Shown: positions 32,866 through 44,836 of the stretch, one piece after another
How the letters are laid out: each line of letters begins with the position of its first letter
Numbering within the stretch: the first letter of the stretch is position 1
NCBI GenBank assembly: GCA_002633025.1
Contig: NMRB01000809.1
Coordinates: 123,506-187,505 of the forward strand
Length of the DNA stretch: 64,000 bases
Direction: 5' to 3'
DNA from: Notospermus geniculatus
Lineage: Eukaryota; Nemertea; Pilidiophora; Heteronemertea; Lineidae
Made by a program: the position numbers and the translations under genes
The notes under the pieces: generated by a model
What the model was told of the DNA's origin: nothing
Databases searched by the model: none
Seen by the model: only the letters and a program-made list of their open reading frames with translations

Positions 32866-32910
32866 ACTTGTTCGCGGATCGTCAAGCGCATGAAACTGAT
32901 CGCAGGTTTA
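32866..32910 (+). repeat. Single end of the 3948-4073 palindrome family
   Basis: GTCAAGCGCATGAAACTGAT and CGCAGGTTT match the left arm of the palindrome at 3948-4073, with no mirrored partner here. Confidence 0.7.
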
Positions 32911-33548
32911 CAAGGCTTGAATGTGCACACTCATTGAAATTGATCATAGTCGGCGTAAAATCTGACACAATCCAATCCAATTGCCTGATAATAATAAAAT
33001 TTGAACAGAAGATCAACATTCACAGTGTTCAAACTTGTATTACATTGTTATGTCACTTACCAATAGCCTAGGTCATGTCAGCCATCACCCCATTCAAATT
33101 AAGTTATCGCACGCGGTCATTCTTCGCAAAGCTTGGGATCGTGGGACAATAAAGTGGACAGGTCATTATTGTTTCTCACCATACCCCCACCCTATTATCT
33201 TCAAATTCGGACTTAGTCATTTTTTGTGAGTTCAGGAATGGGACAGGTAAGTGGGAATTTAGAGTAGTTCCTATCCGTGGTCACAAAACCAGGATGCTGA
33301 CAGATTAAAACAAATTCCAACAGATAGAGCTCTTGTTTCATTGTCAGGATGCCTCTTAAATCCATTCAAAATCCCCCCAGGATATCAATCTGTGTGACAT
33401 GTACTGTATTTGATTCGTGTTACAGCCCGTGTTAAAAATGTTGTTTGTGTTGTGTTTGGAGCGCGCGCGCACCAATTTTAGGTGACGGTGGGACACGAAA
33501 CATAGAACTTACAGTGTTGCATGGTATTGTATGGCAAGGACGTGTCCA

Positions 33549-33605
33549 CTGGGTGGATTTGAACCTGCAATCTGCAGTTCTGAATTGCCCAGCACCACGT
33601 ACCAA
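33549..33605 (-). mobile_element. tRNA-like SINE head (minus strand)
   Basis: The minus strand carries a B box GGTTCAAATCC (33554-33564) downstream of a TGGTACGTGGTGCTGGGC A-box-like region. No full cloverleaf forms. Confidence 0.45.
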
Positions 33606-33720
33606 TAATCTTGCCCTGCAGAAAAATTTAATAGAAAATCTAATATAATACTAACCATGCCACCTGCTGGGGAAAACTGGAGGCAAGATTATACTCCTTT
33701 AAAGGAGTTGCAATATGATT

Positions 33721-33780
33721 GGTGCAGGTTCCACGGAATTGAACCTGTGACCTTGGAGATGTGAGGTATGTCACCCTCAC
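33721..33780 (-). mobile_element. Second tRNA-like fragment (minus strand)
   Basis: The minus strand B box GGTTCAATTCC lies at 33735-33745, with a weak A box. Probably a SINE remnant. 33780-34230 has nothing else recognisable. Confidence 0.4.
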
Positions 33781-34233
33781 ATGTCAAGAAAGAATGGTTG
33801 TCGCGGTGAACTGTTTGTTGAAAAACATATCCCATTCTGGTTATATCGATTTCACAATCTTGGATGAGGTTTAGCCAGCAATCAGTGACCAGGATGGTCT
33901 CTTGTCATTGAGTTGGTACATGAGTTGTTTCCACCATCTGTCTACGTGTCCTCCACTTATCGCCAGTGAGGACAAAGTTGTATGCTCAGGGAATGTCGTA
34001 TCATGAAATCGTGTCGTTGCCATTGGAACAGCATCCTTGGTCGTGCCAGGTTGAGCAGATTGGCTCAGGTTGTTAGGAGGTTACTGAGGAGTTCCTGTAG
34101 ATTAAGTCAGGTCTCGGGAGATACTGTCCAATTTGGTCGATGGCTGCTTTGAGGATGGACCAGGTGACCATTCTCAAACTGCATCAAGGCCAGTTGCTCT
34201 AACTCCACACATGGCTTCGTCATGATGACATAA

Positions 34234-34713
34234 ACCCCTTTTACACTACGAGTTTTCAACCGTGCTCGACCCGGGTCGGGCACGGCTCGGCATAAAAGTG
34301 GTAGTGTAAATGGGTTGGCGTGGCACAGTTGGGCTCGGCACGGTGCTACTTTTATCCGGGCTGAACCCCCCAACAGGAGGTGGGTTCGACCCGGGTCGAG
34401 CACGGCACTGATGAAAAACTGCACAGTGTAAAAGTGCTACTGGGCTCGGCCTACTTGAATAACTCACCTGTAGTGAAGTGCACATGCTCATTTATCGGCC
34501 TTGAACTCAATACGTCATTGCCGCGAATGTTCATGGGCGCAGCCATATTGAAAATGACACAGATTTCCTACCTCCACAGAAAGGAGAGCGGGCGATTAAG
34601 ATATTGGTGCGGTTCTCATGGTGCAGTGTAAACGGTCATTCTGAGGCGGGCCTGACCCGCGCCGAGTATGGCACGGTTCATCCAGGCCAAAATTCTGCGT
34701 AGTGTAGAAAGGG
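34234..34713. mobile_element. MITE with TTTTACACTACG ends and CGGGTCGAGCACGG interior
   Basis: CCCCTTTTACACTACG at the left mirrors CGTAGTGTAGAAAGGG at the right. The interior repeats GACCCGGGTCG, GGGCTCGGC and AGTGTAAA motifs in both orientations. Short frames within it are by-products. 34720-35150 has nothing recognisable. Confidence 0.75.
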
Positions 34714-35304
34714 CTATAGAGAGGGACAAGGCCTCAACCAGCTCAGGAGAACTTCAAGGTTTTGTACCAGTAACACACCAGCCTCGTTGCCATGCTACAA
34801 ATTCCAATAATACATTAGAAAATAAACTGACAATAAGTTATGAGTAATCGTGATATTTCTATTCGATAGGTCAGGATTCAGAATGTCTGCAACGTTACCA
34901 ATGACACAGGTCAATACTCATATTTCCTTTGAGATTTCAAAGTCAGTTTTTACCAACGGTGACAATGCTTCCAGTGAGGGGTTCGATTTCAAAGCCTGTC
35001 ACACTTGAAAAAGCCACCTCAAAAGAGTACAATATATTGAGTATTGATCGATGTTCATTGGCTATTCTGCAAGATTGTTTGACATTCTTTTGAAGTGGTA
35101 AATCATAGCTGTGCTGCATTACTTTATGTTTTGATGTTTTTGCCTTCCTCATTCCCTCAGACTATCATCGTCCTTATTGTTATCGTATATTCTGTCATCA
35201 TCAGCTTCACAGAATGTGATAATCACCAGCAGCATGTAGCTCTGTCTATCATCATCATCCCTGTAGACATCACCATTTCATGTCATCATCACCATTACCA
35301 TTGT

Positions 35305-35412
35305 CATCATCATCATCATCATCATAGGGAAATGATGATGATGATGATGATGGTAATGGTGCTGCTGCTGCCGATGATGATGATGATCATAACAGTCATC
35401 ATCATCATTTCC
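35305..35412. repeat. Inverted ATC/GAT trinucleotide microsatellite
   Basis: A (CAT)n tract runs directly into AGGGAA and an (ATG)n tract, followed by another (ATG)n/(CAT)n pair. The result is a hairpin-forming array. An open frame at 35095-35442 is due to this. Confidence 0.85.
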
Positions 35413-35613
35413 CTATTCACCATCATTCAGTGGTATGATTAAAGCAAACATGTCGCCATCTTAAATCCGTTATAGTACTCATATTGGAAATTGCCTTTGG
35501 GAGTATTGGTCAACTGCAAATCTATAGGCTTACCTAAGGATGTAATATGCTACATGTAAAATACAGAAATTTGTAGTTTTGTGTAATTTTGTGAATTTCG
35601 TGGCTAAGTATCA

Positions 35614-36706
35614 TTTTTAGCTCACCGGGGTGAGCTATTACGATGGGGAAGCGTCCGTCGTCCGTCGTCGTCCGGCGTCGTCCGTCGTCGTCCGTCGTCG
35701 TCGTCGTCGTGTTCCGTTAGCAGGGCACGTTTCGTAACCGCTGGGGCTGTGGATCTGAAACTTGGTACATACATAGCCCTAGGTCGCATGACCCATGACA
35801 CTAAGTTTCGGTCCGATTCGATTGTTGGCTTGGCCACCAGGTGGCCAAAACCAAAAACACAAAAAGTGCAATAACTCCTGAACTAATAACTGGATCATCT
35901 CCAAATTTTTATCATAGGTGTATCTAATGAGGATACATGACATATGTAACGAGTTTTTGATTTGACCTACTTTTCAAGGTCACAGAGGTCAAAGTTTGAC
36001 AAAAGTGACGAACCTCTCACAGTTTGTTATTATTTCACCGAGCGACTTCATATTTTGCATAAACATGCATTGGAGGGGTACCTTCAAAAATACCAAGTTT
36101 CGGCCCGATTGGACATCCAGTATGGCCGCCAGGTGGCGTAACCTGAAAATCAAGTAAGTGCTATTACTCAGGAACGACTTGACGCAGAGGGCTCAAATTT
36201 GATATTTACCTCCATCTAGATGACCTTTACATGCACGTCAAATTTCAGCCTGATTTGACTTCAAACATGGCCACCAGGTGGCGTAACCCAAAAATCATCA
36301 AAGTGCTGTAACTCAGGAACGCTTTAACCCAAAGCGCTCCAATGTGCTATGTGGGCCCCTGCAGATGACCTTTATGACCATGTGAAGTTTCGGCCCGATC
36401 GGACATCCAATATGGCCGCCAGGTGGCGTAACCCGAAAATCATCAAAGTGGTGTAACTCAGGAACGACCTGACCCAAAGCACTCCAATGTGCTATGCGGT
36501 CCCCTGCAGATGACCTTTATGTGCATGTGAAGTTCCGGCCCGATCGAACATACAATATGGCGCCAGGTGGCATAACCCAAAAATCATCAAAGTCCTACCT
36601 GGGAGTGACTTGACCGAGATTGCTCATAACACTGATATGTACCTCCCTCTGTCATTAGACTATTATGTCCAACCCGGTGAGCACATGGTCCATGGACCAT
36701 TTCATT
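35614..36706 (+). mobile_element. 145-bp-period hairpin-ended element, copy C
   Basis: Same ends as copy B (TTTTTAGCTCACCGGGG ... ATGGTCCATGGACCAT). CCxCCAGGTGGC motifs are at 35834, 36126, 36271 and 36416, and a shortened one (GCGCCAGGTGGC) is at 36559. DR3 is at 35977-35991. It begins with an expanded CGTCGTCGTC microsatellite. Confidence 0.85.
35977..35991 (+). promoter_or_regulatory. DR3 nuclear-receptor-type site in repeat copy C
   Basis: AGGTCA-CAG-AGGTCA at the conserved internal position. Confidence 0.6.
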
Positions 36707-36773
36707 GACTGACTGCAACCTGTTCCCAAAAAGATTTTCCCTGGATTCAAAGGAAATATTGCCATTGTCATAT

Positions 36774-36842
36774 CATTATCATCATCAGCAGCAGCAGCAG
36801 CATCACCATCACCATCATCATCATTTCATATCATCATCAGAA
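36774..36842. repeat. ATC/CAG trinucleotide microsatellite
   Basis: ATCATCATCAGCAGCAGCAG followed by CATCACCATC repeats. No gene in 36710-37370. Confidence 0.8.
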
Positions 36843-37377
36843 TGGCAAACGACACTCATTTTCACCTTCATTACCATATCAACATCAGCAGCAGTATGAA
36901 GGATTTTCCGTGGATTTAAAAGAAGCATTGCCACCTTCCATTATTTTGGACTCTATATTCTCATTATGAGCTCCCCCATCAATCTGTCATGTCTTAGGCA
37001 AGCAGACATGTTGTGAAATTCCAACCTTGCTGTCACAAAGATGTTCAGAGTGATTGACTTTGATTATGTATAATGAATTTTCTCATCCGATATTTGATTG
37101 AGGGCCATGTATCATCAAGATTGCTGAAAAGCCTGGCTGGTTGAACCATCCACCATTTTGCTATGGACCATCGGCAGGCAATGGGTGGAAAATTTCTTAT
37201 TAATTCTGTCAGTTCCAATCAATCTTCTGTGAGAATCGGTATGAGGAGCGCCCAAGGTTGTGGCCTGGTGTGGCCTCAATATGTCTGATGGGTGGGAATA
37301 ATGGTATGTACCAAGTTTGATTTGGTGGTATTACAGGCATTCAGTTTAAAAAGAATTTGCCAGCAGTGAATTTCTCT

Positions 37378-37854
37378 AGCGGCGTTTACGCCTAACGAAA
37401 TTGCCAGGTCTGACCCTCCATTTTTGCGTTTACACCTATGAAAATCGGATCCGGGTTAAAAATTGCCGAGCCAAATTTGCTTGCTTTCGATCGGCAGGTC
37501 TGACCCGCCGTGAATCCGGATCAAATTTTAGCCCAGCTCCAATCACAGGTGTGGACAGAAAATGCCGGGTTAAAATGTTTATCTAGTCCACCGCCAGGCT
37601 GAGCTCTCCAGTTTAGGAGATACGAAAATAAGGAGATGGCTGGGATTTCCTACCTCCTTTGCCAGGAGATCGCTTAAGCAACCCTCTGCGGCGATAGGCT
37701 ATCTAACTAAAAATGAGTCAGCGTTGTAGCTATAAATAGTACACCGAGTGTCAGACAGTGAACGGGAAATTATAGGTGTGGACAGAAAAATCATTGAATC
37801 CGGGTTAAATTTGAACCCAGGTTCGAAAAAAATCGCTGAGGTGTAAACACCGCT
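37378..37854. mobile_element. MITE with GCGGxGTTTAC ends
   Basis: AGCGGCGTTTACGCC at the left mirrors GGTGTAAACACCGCT at the right. The interior has ATCCGGGTTAAAAT variants and GGTCTGACCC motifs. Confidence 0.7.
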
Positions 37855-38608
37855 TATGTGACAATTCGAGAAGTCTGCAAAAAAACGTTGTGTACCAATT
37901 TCTAAATGGCGGGGCTCTCCACTGCTTTGATTGGCTGTGCCAGAGTAATCATGGCTGTCTGATCTTGATTCACCTGGCTTTGAAGTGCATCTCTTGTCTG
38001 TCGGCTGAACACACAGCAACATGTACAAGCGAATCGAGTTGCTGCAGATGCTTATTTTTATACTTGGCAATTCAACTTTTGAAACTACATGTACATGCAT
38101 GTGCATGAGAAATGTGAATCACATCACATAATCCAGCTGTGTGCATCAACTTGGTAAACACACAGGTGGATGTCATATCAGGGTACCCAAATCCGTGGTA
38201 TACATGTGGTGGTCTACAAAAACCCATCGGAAGTCGCTGAATGATCAACAAGGGTTGTTAGGTTGCCTGTGCATTGATCTGCTACTGTTTACCTGTTACG
38301 AAGTACATTTCAGCCATTGAAATTTGCGGGTTCATCAAGGCCATTAACACTTTCCTCAAACGCGACATCTGACGGGTTTTCTAGACCGCCTCACATACGA
38401 ACAAGTTAGCTGTTGATGCCAGGTGTGCACTGGACAGCGATGCATGGAATCTTCTCGCTAGCGATGCTTGCCCAATATCAAGCAACACCAAAACCGATAT
38501 CGCCATGTCTGCAGTGGCTGGCGAGAAGATCAGTGGCGACTAGATCACCTGCGATATCGCCTGGTGTGCTGCTGGCTTCAGTGCCAATTCTGTCAACCCT
38601 TTGAGATC

Positions 38609-39345
38609 ATTTTTAGCTCGCTTGGCCGCAAGGCCCAGCAGGGCTTATGCTGTGGTTGGGGTCATTGAGTGGTGGTCTGTCGTGCGTCAGTCCGTACGGC
38701 GGTACGTCCGTAAACTTTTGGTTCGTTAGCGCTCTAGCGCCTTTATTTTTTGACGAATCTTTTTTATCTTTGGTAGGTGTATATATGGGCCTAAAATCTA
38801 GATCGAGTTCGATTTTGACCACAGTTGGATTCCTATTTTGGCCTCCAGGGGGCGTTTTGTGAAAAATTTCAAAGGGCTATATTTTGATAATGGTTTGAAC
38901 TATCATGTTGAAACTTTGTACACGTGTACCTCTAGGTTATAGCAACCTACAGACAAAATTTTCGTGAAGTCTGATTCTTGACTTTGCCACTAGGGGGCCA
39001 AAACCAAAATCACTGAATGTACTGTTTCTCCCTTCCCAAAAGACGGATCTTTGTCAAATTTTTATCATGGGTATATCTAATAGGGATACATAAGATATAG
39101 TACTCGAGTTTTTAATTTGACCTACTTTCCAAGTTCACAGAGGTCAAAGTTTGCCTGAAATTACGAAATTGGCTCTTTTTGTTACGGTTTGACCTATTGC
39201 TTTGAAACTTTGCACTTATCTACATGTACCTCTAGGCTGTAACAACTCAGATGAATTTTCGACAAAATCTGATTCTTGACTTTGCCACTAGGGGGTCAAA
39301 CTGCTTCAAGCCAAGCGGGCACAGTGCCATTGGCACTATTTTGTG
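38609..39345 (+). mobile_element. 145-bp-period hairpin-ended element, copy D (diverged)
   Basis: Starts TTTTTAGCTCGCTTGGCCGC and ends near GTGCCATTGGCAC. Strong CTCF-like motifs CCTCCAGGGGGCG (38842) and CCACTAGGGGGCC (38987) are followed at the next 145-bp step by a DR3 (39132-39146), then CCACTAGGGGGTC (39285). The sequence differs widely from copies B, C, E and F, but the spacing is kept. Confidence 0.78.
39132..39146 (+). promoter_or_regulatory. DR3 nuclear-receptor-type site in repeat copy D
   Basis: AGTTCA-CAG-AGGTCA. One half-site is the AGTTCA variant, also accepted by VDR-type receptors. Confidence 0.55.
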
Positions 39346-40254
39346 AATATTCTTGTCTCATCATTAAACCACCATCAAAGTTAACGATAGTCGATCATTG
39401 TCGATTGCTCATTTCCATTACAAGGAGATGGAGATGCTGGCTGCCACTGACAGCTGCGTAATCTCTGAGGCACTTCCCCTTCTCATGAATGCTTTGGCAA
39501 GGTGCAGGTGAAAATAAAACTGCAGCCATATCCGAAAGACAGATTTTCACCCTGTGTCTTACGCACCATGTAAAAAGGGCTTTGGTGTGCTGCAATAGCT
39601 GTACATATGGAAGGGAGGCATAGTGTCGGCAACAGCAGAAAGTAAAGAGGAAAAAGAACAAACTTCTAGACCGTACCTCACCAGCTCATAATATAAACGA
39701 AGAACTCTGTGGCTTGAAGAATAGCTGCTCATATAATCAAAATTCATGAATTCAACTTCACGCCGATTGGATGCTGCACATCTATTGCATGTTCAATGAT
39801 TCTGCTATCCAACTTAACCAGTTGTCGATTTCTTATTCTGAATGTTTTCTTAGACAGGGGAACGGTACATCCATCACAATAAAGCAGACAGTTTCACAAT
39901 AGGTTTAAATTCGTAATGATGCAAACGCTGAATAGAGATATTCACGGCGAATCAAATGGTGAAATGGTAAATTTACAGTATCAGTCGATTTCATTTTCGT
40001 TTGAATTATGCCTTCATTTGAAGTAAGAATTGGATGAAAAGCAATTTTCGGGGCAACAACAGTTGGCATTTGCATCTTGACGGGTGATATATTTGTGCTT
40101 TATATTGGATATTCAGGTAGGTTCTGCAAAAGAAGAGAAATAAGCCACTCTCTACCTGCGTAGATCGCACTTGTGACTTGGAAGCAACTGATCTGATCAG
40201 TTGCTGGTGATGTACGTGCTGCACGCACATCGCAAATTCAGCAACTCAGTAAAA

Positions 40255-40605
40255 CTAGAAGGATCCAATCAGTCGTGTCCTGACCGCGTACATTGCACTT
40301 GCAACTGGCGGTAATTCAGGTAACATCTGGGGCATTGAGACTAGATGAGACTAGGTTTCGTTGAGAAAACTGGCACTGATCAGTCGACTGAACGAAACTG
40401 GGTACAACTAGTCGATAGAAAGTTGAACATGTGCAACTCGCGGCGACTGGCAAAATCTCAGTTCCAGCGAGTCGCAAGGGTGCGTACATCGACCATTTCT
40501 AGCGACTGATCAGTTGCCTCCAGTTCCAGCTAGATCCTCCCAGTCGCCAGTAGCTCAGTGGTGACTAGTTGTCTCCAGTCGCAAGTGTGATGTACGTTAG
40601 GCTTT
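40255..40605 (+). mobile_element. MITE of the AGTCGCxxGTGTGATGTACG family, direct copy
   Basis: GCGTACATTGCACTTGCAAC near the left end mirrors CAGTCGCAAGTGTGATGTAC at the right. The interior is full of GCGACTG and CAGTTGC variants, as in the inverted copy at 23140-23510. The preceding 39350-40250 has nothing recognisable. Confidence 0.7.
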
Positions 40606-41030
40606 AAACTTGGGGTGTGAAGAACTTCTATTGGCCCTGTGAGTCAAATCTTGCTGTAGATTTTAACATGCAAGGCTCTCTTACCAGCCAGGAAGCACAC
40701 ATCGAGTGCACTGGTCTTGAAATAAAGATTTATTTGCCCGATGTGCTGGCAAACTCCTTTCTTGCGAGTTGCTTGTTTTCTTTCCATTTAGTGGCAATGT
40801 CAAGCTGCCATTGGAATTATCAGACTTTGGTGTGGTGATGTGCTGGATCATGGGTTGCCATTGTAGGGTTATTAGACGAGTAATGCTCCCATTACTCTAG
40901 AGCTAATTTCACATTCCTCTGCAAATGGAGCACCTTGATCCTCTGTAAATGGAGTACTATTTCTTTGAAACCAAATGGAGGCAACGCAGGGCAATAAGAG
41001 CTGTCAGTCAGTTGACCAAGACCAAGAGCA

Positions 41031-41500
41031 TTTACACCTGCCCACACTCATGCGAGTTGTGTGTATCTCACGCATTTCCGCAAAAGTGAAGCTCTTCAAA
41101 AAAATTGTTCCCCAACAAACTGCATTTTCCAACTGCGTTTGTTGACTATCGTCTGCTCAGGCAGCGCTCGCACCGTCTGCCATTTGATTCTGTAATCAGT
41201 GTTTTACTGCCAATGCTGTCTGACCAATCACAGCCCTTCGCTGAACGACATGCCCCATGCGGTTTTGTGCAGAACAATACAGTTACGGGACCATGGCGGA
41301 TTTAAACGTTAGTATCAGTAGTGAAGATGATGAGCCTGTCGCGGCACATGGTTTATTGGCCAATACCGCACTTTTAAAGCCAAATCTTTGAAAGTGTATC
41401 ACGTTTCAGATGCTCAAGCAAGTCAACCCCAAAATGGCCCACATCAAAATCTTGCCCAAACTCCAGCAAGGTATCAGAATACCCTTGGCAGGTCTGCAAT
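41031..41500 (+). repeat. Dispersed repeat, copy 1 (partner 42762-43137)
   Basis: Shares CATTTACACCTG, GCGAGTTGTGTGT, GACTATCGTCTGCTCAGGC, GATTCTGTAATCAGTG and ACCCTTGGCAGGTCTG with the second copy, at about 85-90% identity. It contains an extra ~105 bp (about 41272-41378) that the partner lacks, including a small ORF start. A CCAAT box (GACCAATCACAG) lies upstream of that ORF. Confidence 0.8.
41293..41391 (+). CDS. Small acidic ORF in a repeat, possible transposon exon fragment
   Basis: ATG in a good context (GGGACCATGG) opens 32 codons: MADLNVSISSEDDEP, then VAAHGLLANTALLKPNL, stop. It sits about 65 bp past a CCAAT box and is missing from the paralogous copy at 42762-43137. The acidic SSEDDEP stretch is reminiscent of the N-termini of DNA-transposon accessory proteins, but nothing conserved can be identified. 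It may be chance. Confidence 0.22.
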   Translation: MADLNVSISSEDDEPVAAHGLLANTALLKPNL

Positions 41501-41508
41501 AGGTGTCG

Positions 41509-41645
41509 CTATGGCCCAACTCGTTGTCCAACAACCATTCATGGTTGATTGACCACAAGTCGGGAGAATTTTCTTTTGTATTGGTCCGCTAGAACTTTGC
41601 TGTCGTCTTTTGGCAATAAGCAATGGCTGACTACTTTATTGAGAG
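41509..41645. mobile_element. Small MITE, copy 2 (partner 20441-20588)
   Basis: Shares TTGGTCCGCTA, CTGTCGTCTTTTGGCAATA and GGCTGACTxCT with the first copy. Confidence 0.5.
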
Positions 41646-41679
41646 AAGCAAGTGGAGAGAGGTAGAGTCTCACATTCAT

Positions 41680-41730
41680 TGGGATTTGAACCTCAGACCA
41701 ACTGAGTGCTGGTCCAGTGACTACACCAGA
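41680..41730 (-). mobile_element. tRNA-like SINE head (minus strand)
   Basis: The minus strand reads A box TGGTGTAGTCACTGG (41713-41727) then B box GGTTCAAATCC (41682-41692). 41740-42760 otherwise holds no recognisable gene. Confidence 0.5.
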
Positions 41731-42761
41731 TCTGGTGAGTCAGTCTTGAAATTCCGCCAATAGAAACTCATCAACTTCGCACATCATGTATCGTCTGAAT
41801 TTAGAGGGCCGCGCAGGTGACATTCCGATCCCAAATCATGACATATTCAATACAGCCTTATACGTCGTATTCTTGACAGATACGTATTTCCAAATGTCCC
41901 CAAAGATCAAATCAGGCTAGCCAAATAGATGGACATTGTTAAGTCATCATCTGCCATCTGAATTTCGAGGGGCAGGTGACACCCCGAACCCTTATATCAT
42001 GATGATTGTATATTTGGTATGTTCATCAAAAATTGCTTTTCTTAACAGATGCATATCCAAATGTCCCCCAAAGATCCAGTCAGGCAGTAGAATCATTCGC
42101 AACATTGTTTGAATCTCATCCATTTCTACTCCCACGAACTCCCACTAGACCCCTGAATGTCATTCCTGCATTGATATCATTCTTCATCTCTCGCTAAACT
42201 TTCATGAATTCATTATAACTATATCAGATAGTTGCAATGCTTTCGATTATGTGATCGCTACAGCATGGCAGCTGGAGTCGCCGATATTGTCGGTCAAACG
42301 GAAGTTTCATTACCGAAGAGTCGACGGCTTTTCCTGTAGTGGCAGAATCGGGCTCGAGCATCTGGGAATCCGTCAATTTCTAGATGGGCGGCAGACATTT
42401 GCATGGGATTGTGTTGACACGCGTATCTGATCAGAATGTACAGTGTGAAGTTAATGATGTGCAGTTTGGTAAGCGTCGGTATTTGTATGAATGATAATGG
42501 TGCTGAATTGAATCCATGAAGGCAATAGCGAGTTCAAAGGGTAAATTGGTGTATCAAATTGAATCAATAAAAGTATTTATCAGATTGAATGGATAAAGAC
42601 GATTGTGGACGGGTAACTAAAAGCAAAGAATGGATTAAGTTGGTATCGGATAAAATCGGTTTTATTATATTGAATGGTTCCAAAATCGGTGAAAAAGCAA
42701 TTTCGGTTCAGCATCACAATGGAAACATTGACCCTGTTTAACGGAGTCATCGACCTGCCAA

Positions 42762-43137
42762 GTCTCACGCATTTCACGGGAGACTCCCGCATTTACACCT
42801 GTTTTCCGCACTCCTGCGAGTTGTGTGTAATCTCGCGCATTCCCCAAAAGTGAAGTTCTTCAGAAAAATCGTTCCCCTATTTCACAAACTGGATTTTCCA
42901 ACCGCCTTTGCTGACTATCGTCTGCTCAGGCAGCGTGCACACCATCTGCGGTTTGATTCTGTAATCAGTGTTTTACCGCCAATGCTATCTGACCAATCGC
43001 CGCCCTTCAATGAAGGACATTATGCGCCGTGTGGTTTTGTGCAAATCTTTGAAAGTTGATCACGTTTCAGATGCTAAGCAAGGCAAAATCTTGCCTAAGC
43101 TCCAGCAAGTTATCAGAACACCCTTGGCAGGTCTGAG
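42762..43137 (+). repeat. Dispersed repeat, copy 2
   Basis: Partner of 41031-41500 without the ORF-bearing segment. A G-run at 43189-43199 follows. The intervals 43200-44600 and 45330-46080 hold only short frames without recognisable products. Confidence 0.8.
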
Positions 43138-44609
43138 AGGGGAGTCATTTCGATCCGGATCAAGACCATGCAGTTCACAAACCGATTGGGGGGGGGGGGA
43201 TTGAGACCTATTGGTGCCTGTCTTCTTATAGCTGGAGACCATCCCCGGTCTGACCAACTCTTCCGTGTCTTCATGTGATAGAGAGGGTGACTCTCTTCGG
43301 CAGTGTAGGTTTTCTCGTGGCTCCAGTTTCTATCTGCTTTACTTTAAATTTGCCCAATGTTGTCTAAAGAACATATACATGTACCATCCTAATCGGCACT
43401 CAACTGTCAATTCGAATACACAGGTATTGAACTTGATACAGAGTTGTGAGAAGAGGTGCTGTTGTCCACTGTGCAACTTTTGAGCCCTTCATCTCAATCG
43501 TGGTCCTCTAAGTTGTCCTACATGTATATGGGTAGATAAAAGAGTGCATGGTTCTATCCTGTAGCCTTTGGCATCAGCGTTCCTACAGTTTTCATCTCTG
43601 TTCAACATTGGTTGTCTTTATTCTCTGACAATGGATTCGTGGATCTGTAATCAATGGTACTTCTCAGTTGTCAATATGTCAAGTATGATATATAGATGTG
43701 CCGGCATGAATCGGGAGATTTTAGATCCTGTGGCTGCTGATTCACGATATCAACAACCTACATGTACAATTAGTGCAGTGCTTCACATAAGACAGGCGCA
43801 ATCACACTCGGGGCGCACAAAATTACACCGAGTAGCTCGATTGACCGCGCTCCTCGGCATCCTTGAAGTAACTGACCATCAAATTTCACGAGTGTGAACA
43901 TCTCTCCTCGAGAGCACAACTGATTGAGCTCCTGTAGATCAAACGTGAAGCACTGATTGGTGACTTTCTGGCTTTGCCAGCTTGTATGAAAAAGTATGAA
44001 AACAATTATCTCAAAAAAAGGAAATATTTGCCCGAAGACATTCTGCATCCTTGCTGATCATGCCATTGTTGTTCATGTGGAACTTGTGCCTGTTAGGACA
44101 TCATAATTTCAAATCAAGCTGACACATTGCTTGTGATAGCAGGTGTCATATGTTGGCATGTGACACCTCCGATAACGGCTTGTATGTGGCTGCATTCCCT
44201 TTAGTACTGATCATCCATCATCAAACGCTGCTTTGGGCGGCCGTTTTGGAATGTTATCAATGTGGCATGTCGCTGTGGCCGTCGGTCGGCGTACATCTGT
44301 ACAGCGAAATTGGTATCAATGTAAAAACAATGCCAGTAATCCTTCTGTGAAATGGAAGCAAGGATCATCGATTCCTTCCCACTTGGCTGTAATCCTTCTC
44401 ATTTCCCGATGCAAATGTCTTGTTGAGATATGTTGATGATAGCCCGAGTGTGCCTTGTAATGGCCCCATTACACCCGAATGTTCAAAGGAAGTGGAGAAA
44501 TGTCGCAAGCGGAGGTTAGTGCCCGTTATAGCAATCCCCACCACTAAAGTCGTGGGAGTTTCAAAGAAAATTCATGCCACTGTTTAGCTACTAACCTTGG
44601 CGTTATTTG

Positions 44610-44696
44610 AAGACAAAAACCTGTATGAAGCACTATTCAGCAACCTTGGCATTTTTATTTGAAGACAAAAACCTGTATGATGCACTATCCAGCATT
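44610..44696. repeat. Short tandem duplication
   Basis: GAAGACAAAAACCTGTATGA and GCACTAT-CCAGCA blocks occur twice, about 55 bp apart. Confidence 0.75.
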
Positions 44697-44836
44697 TCCG
44701 TACAGTGTCTCATACTGTATTTTTTGCACCACTGACTCTATTGGACGATTCAGGAGGATATGGATTGCCAGAAATCCTGCTCAGCAAAAGAGAGCCGCTT
44801 CCCCATCATGTGGCATACCCCATGTATCAGTACTAA

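Larger units (their letters stand above)
31650..33512. mobile_element. Large element with mirrored end regions
   Basis: The outer ends ATTCTATGTTTCGCGTCCC and GGGACACGAAACATAGAACT are mirror images. About 100 bp further in, 31816-31918 and 33164-33266 are ~93% identical in inverted orientation (CTAAATTCCCACTTACCTGT...GTGGGGGTATGG). The ~1.2 kb between contains a separate MITE (32443-32820) and no recognisable transposase. Confidence 0.65.

Noticed and set aside
35095-35442. 115-residue hydrophobic/His/Met-rich ORF
   Set aside because: Mostly translation of (CAT)n/(ATG)n microsatellites.
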